A DNA stretch of 64,000 bases, from assembly GCF_025311495.1 (NCBI RefSeq), contig NZ_CP104398.1, positions 1,550,001 to 1,614,000 of the forward strand, in the 5' to 3' direction. Origin of the DNA: Limosilactobacillus oris (GTDB lineage Bacteria; Bacillota; Bacilli; Lactobacillales; Lactobacillaceae). The position numbers were made by a program, and so were the translations under genes. This document shows positions 34,365 through 41,805 of the stretch, piece by piece (within the stretch, counting starts at the first letter, position 1; every line of letters begins with the position of its first letter). The notes beneath the pieces were generated by a model. That model did not search any database. It was not told the origin of the DNA and was given only the letters and a program-made list of their open reading frames with translations.

Positions 34365-35696
34365 ATGGAAAGCAAAGAGGAAGTAAGATTAGTAAGGTCG
34401 CTCTCAACTAAGGATTTAATAATTTATGGGATTATTTTTATGATTCCAGTAGCTCCAGTGGCCTTTTATGGTTCATTTCTTACCCCAGCCCATGGAATGG
34501 TTGCATTAGCGTATTTGGTAGGAATGATTGCAATGCTGTTTACTGGTTTTTCATATGCAACGATGGCTCAACATTATCCTTATGCTGGTTCAGTCTATAC
34601 GTATGTTCAACGAGGAACTAATCCGAGCTTAGGCTTTTTAGGTGGCTGGGGGATTACGCTTGACTATATTTTAATCCCGACAATCACTTATTTAATTTCG
34701 GCCTCCTTTGGTCACGAACTTTTGCCGCTAATCCCTACTTGGGTTTGGGTTGTTGGAATTGTTGTTTTTAATACAATAGTTAACCTTGCCGGGGTTAACA
34801 TCGTTGCCAAGTTTTCCTGGGTCTTATTTGGCCTGCAGATTTTAGTTTTGGGAATTTATTTGGTCGGCGTAGTCAGATTGTTAGTCCTAGGACAGATCCA
34901 TCCTAACGTGGTTGCTGTGTATAATCCTACCCAGTTTAACTTTAATGGTGTTTTGCAAGCAACGGGGATTGTGATTGTTTCTTACTTAGGGTTCGATGCC
35001 ATTAGCACTTTGGCTGAGGAAGCCAATGATCCTCGTCATTCGGTGGGGAGGGCTATCGTTGGTGCAATCTTGGGAATTGGATTATTATTTGTAATTACGA
35101 CTTTGCTTGCAGGATGGGTGTGGCCTAATTATCAGGCACTTAACCCTAATACAGCTTTTTCAAGCATCTTAAACGCGGTTGGCGGTCCTAACTTAGTACG
35201 AATTACTGACATCGTAGTAGTATTGTCATTTGGTTTAGCCGGTGGACAAGAAGGGCAGACCGCCATTTCGCGGATCTTATATGCTATGGGCCGTGATGGA
35301 ATTCTTCCTCGCCAGTTAGCCTTTCTTCATCCTAAGTACCGGACACCCTGGGTGGCAATCATCTTTGTCGGATTAGCATCATTAGTATTATCACTAACAC
35401 TAAATCAAGATACCGTTTCTAACTTAGTGTCATTTGGGGCACTCTTTGGGTTTTTGCTACTTAATTTAGCAGTAATTTGGCGGTTCTTTATTAAGAATCC
35501 AAATAAGGGTTTAAACAATGTGGTTAGGTACCTTATCTCACCTTTAATCGGGTTTGGAGTAAGTTTATGGATTTTCCTTAACTTAGCTCTTAGCGCAAAG
35601 CTTGTTGGGCTTGGTTGGCTATTAGTAGGGATCGCAATCTTGCTTTACCAAACCGCTTTCTTTACGAAACCAGTACCCCATTTGAATTTTAGCTAA
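34365..35696 (+). CDS. APC family amino acid permease
   Basis: 443 residues from ATG 34365, with AGGAGG 8 bases upstream. Twelve hydrophobic segments; the first has the APC helix-break motif in IIYGIIFMIPVAPVAFYG, and SYLGFDAISTLAEEANDPRHSVGRAI is the conserved segment-6 region of amino acid/polyamine permeases. The T-box leader indicates import of the amino acid sensed. The gene is noticeably more AT-rich than its neighbours (TTA and ATT codons common), which suggests a different origin. Confidence 0.87.
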   Translation: MESKEEVRLVRSLSTKDLIIYGIIFMIPVAPVAFYGSFLTPAHGMVALAYLVGMIAMLFTGFSYATMAQHYPYAGSVYTYVQRGTNPSLGFLGGWGITLDYILIPTITYLISASFGHELLPLIPTWVWVVGIVVFNTIVNLAGVNIVAKFSWVLFGLQILVLGIYLVGVVRLLVLGQIHPNVVAVYNPTQFNFNGVLQATGIVIVSYLGFDAISTLAEEANDPRHSVGRAIVGAILGIGLLFVITTLLAGWVWPNYQALNPNTAFSSILNAVGGPNLVRITDIVVVLSFGLAGGQEGQTAISRILYAMGRDGILPRQLAFLHPKYRTPWVAIIFVGLASLVLSLTLNQDTVSNLVSFGALFGFLLLNLAVIWRFFIKNPNKGLNNVVRYLISPLIGFGVSLWIFLNLALSAKLVGLGWLLVGIAILLYQTAFFTKPVPHLNFS

Positions 35697-35702
35697 TTGC
35701 AA

Positions 35703-35752
35703 AATAACAAACTCCCCCATTAATCCGGAAACTATGGGGGAGTTTGTTATTG
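35703..35752. terminator. Bidirectional terminator
   Basis: AACAAACTCCCCCAT pairs with ATGGGGGAGTTTGTT, between the converging permease and NhaC-family genes. Confidence 0.88.
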
Positions 35753-35755
35753 CTT

Positions 35756-37159
35756 TTAAACAGTTGCTTTTTGCTTACTTGGCTTGAGGAAGAAGCCAAC
35801 GATGATGGTCAAAATCGTAACCAAAAACGGGAAGAAGGCCCAGGGGATGAACTTGAGCGGGTTGATCTGCAGGGCACCTGCGATGAAGACCCCGGAAACA
35901 CTCCACGGCACGATTGCGTTGACGGCCGCCCCGGCATCGTTGAGGATCCGGGTGAGGTACTTCCGCTTCAGCCCGAGCTTGTCAAAGGCGGGCAGGAATG
36001 ACTGCCCCGGCAAGATGATGGCGAGGTAGTGTTCACCGACCATCAGGTTGACGCCGATACAGGTGATGGCGGTTGCCAGAGTCAGCCGGCCAGCGGTCTT
36101 CACGATTCCGGACAGGTGGTCGATGATGGCGTTGATGATGTTGAACTTAATCAGGAGACCACCTAGGGCCAGGGCAAAGACAATCAAGGCCAGCGAGGTC
36201 AGCATACTGGAGATCCCACCCTTGGAAAGCAGGGCGTCGATTGTTTTGTTGCCGGTGTGGGAAACGTAGCCCATCATAATCGTCTTGGTGATGGCGGTAA
36301 TGCTAGTTGACGGGGCGTGAATCCAGCCCAGGGCGGCGGCGAAAAGGGAGCCAAGACCCAGGGAGGGGATGGCCGGTACTTGTAAAATTGCCAGGATAAT
36401 CAAGAGGACGACTGGGAGGAGGGCCCAGCCGGAAATCCAGAAGCCATCTGCCAGGCCGTTCATCATCTGGTGGACGGCGTTAAGGCTGACCTGCTTGGAA
36501 TTCAAACCGAGGACGGTGTAGAGGACGACACAGATTGCCCAGGCTGGAATATCGGTGATCAGCAGGGAACGGATGTGTTCGTAGATACTGATTTGGCCGA
36601 CACTGGCGGCGAGATTAGTCGTTCCGGACAGTGGGGAGATGTTAGAACCGCAGAAGGCTCCGGAGACGATGACCCCGGCGGTCAGCCCCGGGTTAATCTT
36701 TAACGTCGCCCCGATACCGATGAAGGCAATCCCCATCGTGGAAACCGTGGTGAAAGAGCTGCCGCAGGCCACCCCGACCAAGGTGCAGACGATGAAAACC
36801 GTCGGCAGGAAGAACTGGACGGAGATAATCTTAAAACCAAAGTACATGATGGTGGGGATGGTCCCGGAGAAGATCCAGGTGGCAATCAGGACCCCGATGG
36901 AGAGAAAGATAACCAGCGGATCGACCCCGGCCCGGAGTCCGCTCCGCATTCCCTCCATGACGGTGTCCCACTTGAAGCCGCGCAGCTTACCGTAAACGGC
37001 GAGCAGGATGAAGGCGATGAACAGCGGCGCCTGGGGTTCTTGCTGCTTAAAGATAATCAGGTAACCAAGGATACATAAGATTACAATCAGGACCGCGAGG
37101 CTTTCGCCGAAGCCAAAGGTAGGTTCGGCATCTTGAGATGATTTTTTAAAGATTGACAT
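35756..37159 (-). CDS. NhaC family transporter, leader-peptide controlled
   Basis: 467 residues from ATG 37159 (AGGGAG 9 bases upstream). Eleven to twelve hydrophobic segments; SGAFCGSNISPLSGTTNLAAS and GVACGSSFTTVSTMGIAFIGIG are NhaC signatures. The family is annotated Na+/H+ antiporter, but some members carry amino acids (lysine LysW; NhaC genes sit with tyrosine decarboxylase clusters). The upstream leader encodes a Tyr-rich peptide followed by a terminator, so tyrosine or a related compound is a plausible substrate. That substrate link is inference. Confidence 0.82.
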   Translation of the reverse strand: MSIFKKSSQDAEPTFGFGESLAVLIVILCILGYLIIFKQQEPQAPLFIAFILLAVYGKLRGFKWDTVMEGMRSGLRAGVDPLVIFLSIGVLIATWIFSGTIPTIMYFGFKIISVQFFLPTVFIVCTLVGVACGSSFTTVSTMGIAFIGIGATLKINPGLTAGVIVSGAFCGSNISPLSGTTNLAASVGQISIYEHIRSLLITDIPAWAICVVLYTVLGLNSKQVSLNAVHQMMNGLADGFWISGWALLPVVLLIILAILQVPAIPSLGLGSLFAAALGWIHAPSTSITAITKTIMMGYVSHTGNKTIDALLSKGGISSMLTSLALIVFALALGGLLIKFNIINAIIDHLSGIVKTAGRLTLATAITCIGVNLMVGEHYLAIILPGQSFLPAFDKLGLKRKYLTRILNDAGAAVNAIVPWSVSGVFIAGALQINPLKFIPWAFFPFLVTILTIIVGFFLKPSKQKATV

Positions 37160-37184
37160 TGATTTCACTCCCTATGCTTAAACG

Positions 37185-37232
37185 AAAAAACACCAGCTAG
37201 ACTTTGAGACATTGCTCAACCTAGCTGGTGTT
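37185..37232 (-). terminator. Leader terminator before the NhaC-family gene
   Basis: On the minus strand AACACCAGCTAG pairs with CTAGCTGGTGTT and T6 follows, about 25 bases before the ATG. Upstream hairpins: ACTTAGGTGCG/CGCACCTAAG and TTGCTAG/CTAGCAA. The 5' arm AGCTAG could alternatively pair with the earlier TTGCTAG/CTAGCAA segment. Confidence 0.8.
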
Positions 37233-37371
37233 CATTTCACGGGAAATGAATAAACGACTTTCTAAAAAAGCACTCACCCTTGCTAGATTGTAGACACCTA
37301 GCAAAGACCTCACTGAATACAGCTCTGCTTAGGTGCGAACGTCCCTGTCCGCACCTAAGTTGGCGCAGACA

Positions 37372-37431
37372 TTACAAGTAAGCATAGCTGTTATAATACT
37401 TGACACTGTTATTCAATGAGTTGTGAGTCAT
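37372..37431 (-). CDS. Tyr-rich leader peptide, 19 residues
   Basis: MTHNSLNNSVKYYNSYAYL, stopping at TAA, with AAAGGA about 11 bases before the ATG and a promoter 34 bases upstream. Four of the last eight residues are Tyr (TAT TAT, TAT, TAC). Ribosome stalling at Tyr codons when Tyr-tRNA is scarce, changing the fold of the following hairpins, is the classical attenuation model. Not previously known to me for NhaC-family genes. Confidence 0.65.
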   Translation of the reverse strand: MTHNSLNNSVKYYNSYAYL

Positions 37432-37464
37432 GATTATTCGTTCCTTTCCGTTAATGTTGATATT

Positions 37465-37493
37465 ATTAAAACATTCTCATTTTAACTTGTCAA
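37465..37493 (-). promoter_or_regulatory. Promoter of the Tyr leader transcript
   Basis: TTGACA and TTTAAT on the minus strand with a 17-base spacer. Confidence 0.7.
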
Positions 37494-37504
37494 CATTTAA
37501 TTTT

Positions 37505-38894
37505 AAATTAATTAAGGAGCCGGTCCCGTTTGCTTGGGCTGTTTGTGCCCGGTAGTATTCGCCCCGGGCGACTGCGATGTCGTCGAGTGCCTATTCCAGA
37601 GCTGCCGGGTCGGCAATGTCGCCGTATTCATCAAGTACATGGGTGAGACCGCTTTGGGCCTGCTTAGCACGTTCACTGGCGGAATTGTTGCTGGCAATTT
37701 CCTAAGACGTGTACTGCATGAAGTGAATCAGGTGGGACGGATAAACGTTCGGGGCCTTGTCAGGCCGGTCGGTATTAAAGTTGATGTTGTTGTAGGAAAT
37801 GCTAGTGCCGACGTAGTCGACCGTCCGCCCCTGGGAATCAGGAAGGATGGAGTAGACCCCGAGCAGCGACATTGCGTGGCCCATCGCGGAACCGCGGTCA
37901 TTAAACAGCATGTCGTTAACAGCCCTGGCAATTGCATTCTTTGCCTGGGCCATCGTCATCCGGTTAGTGTAATTAACGTTCCCGTCGGTTAGCAAACTTT
38001 CACCGAGGCTGTTGCTGCCCCGGGTAACCATATCTGCGGCAGTAGCGTACTGGTTGGTCATGCCGTGATCAAAGGCAGCTTTCTTGAGGGCGTAGATGTA
38101 GTGGTGGGCAGCAGTGTCGGTCCGCTCACCGTACAAGGTTGCGACTTCTTGGGCAACGTCGCCCATTCCGGAAGTGGTAACCGCCGTACCAACCGTTCCG
38201 GCAATGCCGAGCTGCTGCCGGACTTGGTTCAGGATGGCTGCGGTAAACTTTGATAAGGTATTAACTTGGTCCGCGGTGAGGTGGTCCAGGTCGAGGATAA
38301 TCTTTTGGTCGTCCCCGTTTTGATCCTGCCAGTTAAGTCCCTGGCGTGTGGTTATTGCTGCCTGCTAAGCGGCGAAACTGCTTAGCCGATAAAAGTCATT
38401 TGAGTTGAAGTTGCCACTCCGCATGATTGGCGCCACGTCGTTAATGAACCGTTGCGTCGCTGCCGTTTGCTCTGGAGTAAAAGTAAACGTTGGCATTGCC
38501 CTAGTGTTAGCATAATAATCAATTTTATTTTGCAATTGATTAACTTTATTCTGTGCGGCGGCTAAATTTTGGTTGGCAGTTGTTAGTGCGTCCTGCGCAT
38601 TAGCGAGATTTTTCTGGGACGTGGTTTGGGATGCCTGGGCATCACCAACGGCGGTCTTTTGCTGCTGGATGGTGTTTGCAGTGGCAACGGCAGTATTAGC
38701 GGCTGATTGCGCGCTAACAGTGGCCTGTTGCTGGCTTTGCGCTTCGTTTGTATTAGTAGTTACTGCGCTATTATCAGGGTGCTGTTATTAGAATCAGCTT
38801 TGGCACTGGTGCTGGTGGCAATACCCAGCGCGGTGGCAGTGGTCAAAACGGCAATTGTTGAGAGGGCTTCCCTCGCGATTTTTTTACTAATCAT
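37505..38894 (-). pseudogene. Decayed SEC10/PgrA-like surface protein gene
   Basis: The start at ATG 38894 (AGGGAG upstream) gives a signal peptide, MISKKIAREALSTIAVLTTA..SAKA. A one-base loss near 38780 shifts the frame; the coiled coil then continues (TNEAQSQQQATVSAQSAANT) into a PgrA-like domain (FTAAILNQVRQQLGIAG..SILPDSQGRTVDYVGTSIS). TAG codons interrupt one frame at 38365, 37702 and 37591 while homology continues across each. The 3' end is lost: coiled-coil sequence runs directly into the promoter of the NhaC leader and no LPXTG remains. Related to the intact protein at 6369-8837. Confidence 0.82.
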
Positions 38895-39343
38895 AGTATA
38901 ATCTCCCTGGTTAATTTGTGAACGAAATATAAACTGAAATTCACTCTTCAACTATGATTATATGCCGATTCGTTAAATAATATAGGGCTATTATATAAAT
39001 TCTTTTATATTGACCGATAAGTAGTTGCTCATTTTTAAACGAAGGAAGCCTGGATTGAGTAATCAAGTGAAAGGGAACATAAAAAGACCACCATCCGGTC
39101 AATGGTTGACCAAAATGGTGGCAAAGGTAATCCTGACTGAATGGTGGACAGGAGCTTTAAATGCTGTCATTTCAGTGCATGAATCGTCATTTCACTGCTA
39201 TAAAATCTTGTAATAAATTGGTCGGACCAATTTGTGGACACACTCGGTTAACACTTAATCATTGTTTAAACAAATGGAAAATTTCATTAATCGGTTATCG
39301 CTTAAAACAAATAAATTTATTTTAAATTAAGGCTGGGTTGACA
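38895..39343. other. Non-coding gap with a palindrome
   Basis: No gene seen. The section 39080-39150 repeats ATGGTGG-type elements around CCACCAT and could be a mobile-element relic, which I cannot confirm. AATTGGTCGGACCAATT (39216-39232) is a perfect palindrome around a central G and looks like a protein-binding site, although no intact gene lies immediately downstream on the plus strand. Confidence 0.4.
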
Positions 39344-39345
39344 AC

Positions 39346-39380
39346 AAAACACCCGCCTTTTTCGTTAAAAGGCGGGTGCA
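39346..39380 (-). terminator. Terminator of the transpeptidase gene
   Basis: CACCCGCCTTTT pairs with AAAAGGCGGGTG; on the minus strand it is followed by TTTTG. Confidence 0.85.
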
Positions 39381-39383
39381 TTC

Positions 39384-39944
39384 TTAGTTATCAACAACAA
39401 TTTTGGTTCCGGTCGGCAAGCTGCTTTCTAACCATTTTGCGTCTGGGACGGAGAGGCAGACACAGCCGGGAGAACTAGGCTTTTTACCGAGTTTGGCAGC
39501 TTCCGACTTGATATAGTGGTGGTCAGGGCCGGTAACGACGGTGTGGAAGAGGTAGTTACCGTTCCAGGAAACGTAGTAGTTGGCCCCGAGCTTCAGGTCC
39601 GGGTTGTAAACCCAGTCGCCACGGGTCGGCTGAACCTGGAAAGTGCCAGTGGGGGTAACACTCTTGACCTTGCCGCTTTTCGGGTCCTTTTGAAACTTTC
39701 CAGCGGTACTGTACATCGTGTAGATTAACTTATGCCCACTGTACACGTAGGTCCGGTTGTGCTTGAGACTGACCCTGAGCCAGAGGTCGGGCGTCTTAGC
39801 CAGGTCCGGATAGGCACCCGTTTCTGATGACTTTTGCCAGTCGATCGGGGTGCGCATCTGGCTAGCATGCACGTTTGCCGCATAGCCGAGGCAACAAACG
39901 CCCACACCGAGCGTGGCTAGAAACCGATAAATAATTTTCTTCAA
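39384..39944 (-). CDS. YkuD-fold L,D-transpeptidase with altered active-site motif
   Basis: 186 residues. A signal peptide or anchor (IIYRFLATLGVGVCCLGYAANVHA) precedes a YkuD domain (LWLRVSLKHNRTYVYSGHKLIYTMYSTAG, TPTGTFQVQ). L,D-transpeptidases use a conserved SHGC(V/I)R motif with catalytic Cys; here the line reads SSPGCVCLSVPDAKW, so the His before Gly is Pro and the Arg is Cys. The His of the HTV segment (NYLFHTVV) is kept. The enzyme would cross-link peptidoglycan or attach proteins, but its activity is uncertain. A naturally diverged subfamily in lactobacilli is possible. Confidence 0.8.
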   Translation of the reverse strand: MKKIIYRFLATLGVGVCCLGYAANVHASQMRTPIDWQKSSETGAYPDLAKTPDLWLRVSLKHNRTYVYSGHKLIYTMYSTAGKFQKDPKSGKVKSVTPTGTFQVQPTRGDWVYNPDLKLGANYYVSWNGNYLFHTVVTGPDHHYIKSEAAKLGKKPSSPGCVCLSVPDAKWLESSLPTGTKIVVDN

Positions 39945-40018
39945 TGTAAACTCTCACTCCAATAGTATGATTGCTGACTATTATAAGCGTTCTTTAATGA
40001 AGAAAAAAGGTCAAACGG

Positions 40019-41332
40019 CTACTTGGTGTAATCAACGTCTTTAGTTTCCTTGGTCAGCAGCCAGGCGATCACGGAAACCACGGCGAGGGCAAACATGTAG
40101 TAGCCGGCCGAGTAAAGGCCAAAGCGGCTGATTAGCCAGGTGGTGACGGAGGGGGCTACAGCAGCACCAACTACGGCGGCCAGATTATAGGTGATTCCGG
40201 CACCGGAGTAGCGAACCTTTGTCGGGAAAAGCTCTGGCAAGACGGCGCCGACCGGACCGTAGAGGGTTCCCATGATCACAAAGCCCAATCCAAGGAAGAG
40301 GAGCATTCCGCTCATGTTGTGCTGGCCCTGGAGGAAGTACGGAAAGACGAGGGAGAAAACAACGAGGGCACCAGACGCGGTGAGCAGGACTTTTTTCCGG
40401 CCAACCCGGTCGGCAAGGACTGAGGTCAGCATGATCAGAACTGCGAATTCAACGATGGCCCCCATTAGGAGCAGGAGAAATTCGGCGTGACTAAAACCAA
40501 GGGCCGTAGTGGCGTAGGAAAGCGACCAGGTCGTCAGGGTAAAGAACATGGCGTAAGTAGCTCCCATGATGAAAGTTCCCTTGAGGATTTCCCGCCAGTT
40601 GGATTTGAAAACCGCCCGTAGCGGTGACTTGGTAACGTTGTTCTTTTCCTGGGCGAGCTTGAACAGGGGCGTTTCTTGGAGTCGCCGGCGAACGTAGAGC
40701 CCGATGACGACGAGGACTGCGGACGCCCAAAATGGAATTCGCCAACCAAACGCGGTCATTTGGGCGGGAGTGAGCCAGTTTTCTAATAGGTAGAATAAGC
40801 CATTACAGATGAAGAACCCGATTGGCGCACCGACTTCTGGGAAGGCGCCGTAGAGGGCCCGCCGGTTAGCCGGGGCGTTTTCAGTTGCTACCAATACGGC
40901 ACCGGACCATTCACCCCCGAGGCCGATTCCCTGGATAAACCGGCAGAGACAGAGGAGGACGGCTCCCCAGACACCGATGACCGAGTAGCCGGGGATAAAA
41001 CCAATGGCAACGGTCGCAACCCCCATGACCAGGAGGGAAAGGACGAGGGTCTTCTTTCGTCCTAGCCGGTCACCAAAATGGCCGAAGAGAAAGGAGCCGA
41101 CAGGTCGGGCAACGAAGGCCACCCCAAAGGTCAACAGGCTTAGGATTGTCGCCAGGACGGGAGTCATCTGGGGGAAGAATACACGCGGGAAGTAGGCTGC
41201 CGAAGCGGTACCGTACGCGTAAAAGTCAAAGAACTCAATGGCGGTTCCCATCATCGAAGCGAGAATGACGGTCTTCACGGGGTCGCGTTTGAATTTGGGG
41301 CGGGTTGTGGTTGTTAATACTGAATTTTCCAT
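40019..41332 (-). CDS. MFS transporter, metabolite:H+ symporter (MHS) type
   Basis: 437 residues, 12 segments. MMGTAIEFFDFYAYGTASAAYFPRVFFP, GHFGDRLGRKKTLVLSLLVMG and CRFIQGIGLGGEWSGAVLVATENAP are typical MHS signatures (ProP, ShiA, KgtP relatives). Substrates in the family are zwitterions and organic acids. Its ~270-base leader encodes an Ile-rich peptide followed by a terminator, so isoleucine, another branched-chain amino acid or a keto acid is a reasonable guess. RBS AAAGAGG. Confidence 0.85.
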   Translation of the reverse strand: MENSVLTTTTRPKFKRDPVKTVILASMMGTAIEFFDFYAYGTASAAYFPRVFFPQMTPVLATILSLLTFGVAFVARPVGSFLFGHFGDRLGRKKTLVLSLLVMGVATVAIGFIPGYSVIGVWGAVLLCLCRFIQGIGLGGEWSGAVLVATENAPANRRALYGAFPEVGAPIGFFICNGLFYLLENWLTPAQMTAFGWRIPFWASAVLVVIGLYVRRRLQETPLFKLAQEKNNVTKSPLRAVFKSNWREILKGTFIMGATYAMFFTLTTWSLSYATTALGFSHAEFLLLLMGAIVEFAVLIMLTSVLADRVGRKKVLLTASGALVVFSLVFPYFLQGQHNMSGMLLFLGLGFVIMGTLYGPVGAVLPELFPTKVRYSGAGITYNLAAVVGAAVAPSVTTWLISRFGLYSAGYYMFALAVVSVIAWLLTKETKDVDYTK

Positions 41333-41414
41333 TTTAATACCTCTTTCTATTAATTAATCTTGTGAAGTTAAGGGCTGCTAATGTCGCTTTCCATCTTGCT
41401 CACCACCTTTGAGA

Positions 41415-41454
41415 AAATAAAAAGCCGGTGTGCTGCTGAACAGCTCACCGGCTT
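41415..41454 (-). terminator. Leader terminator before the MHS transporter
   Basis: On the minus strand GCCGGTGAGC..CACACCGGC is followed by TTTTTATTTT, about 85 bases before the ATG. Between it and the leader peptide are mutually exclusive segments: GTGATACG, then CGTATCAC within GTTCGTATCACC, then GCGATACGAAC, so 1:2 and 2:3 pairing compete. Confidence 0.82.
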
Positions 41455-41532
41455 GACAGGGGAATGTCAATTACTGGTCACCGTTCGTATCGCCGTGGTG
41501 GTGATACGAACACGTCAAATTATCCGTATCAC

Positions 41533-41589
41533 CTAGTTAATGATCCGGATAATAATGACGTTTAATTGATGACGGTTAGTAAATGACAT
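41533..41589 (-). CDS. Ile-rich leader peptide, 18 residues
   Basis: MSFTNRHQLNVIIIRIIN ends at TAG. GAGGAGG lies 8 bases before the ATG and a promoter lies 30 bases upstream. Five of the last seven codons are Ile (ATT ATT ATC CGG ATC ATT AAC). Alternative stems immediately after the stop codon and a terminator complete a classical amino-acid attenuation leader. Confidence 0.75.
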   Translation of the reverse strand: MSFTNRHQLNVIIIRIIN

Positions 41590-41618
41590 TGTCCTGCCTC
41601 CTCTTTTTGATGGTTAAT

Positions 41619-41647
41619 AATTTATCATGGGTGAAGTGAGAAGTCAA
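41619..41647 (-). promoter_or_regulatory. Promoter of the Ile leader transcript
   Basis: TTGACT and TAAATT on the minus strand with a 17-base spacer. Confidence 0.65.
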
Positions 41648-41805
41648 TTAAAATTCTAACTATAATTTAATTTTAGCGTCGAACTTAATTTAATTAATGG
41701 GAGCTATTTATTATTGAAGAGATTATAGAAAATACTTACGAAAATTAACTGAATTTGCTAGAGTAACCACTTGTGCATATTAAAGAAGAGGAGAGTGGTT
41801 ATTAT

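Noticed and set aside
37160-37400. Lysine riboswitch before the NhaC-family gene
   Set aside because: NhaC-type lysine transporters can have L-boxes, but the conserved L-box core (GTCGCCGAAG and related elements) is absent; the Tyr-rich ORF fits better.
39060-39240. Possible insertion-sequence relic (TGCTGTCATTTCAGTGCATGAA type text)
   Set aside because: I could not tie it to a transposase or terminal repeats.
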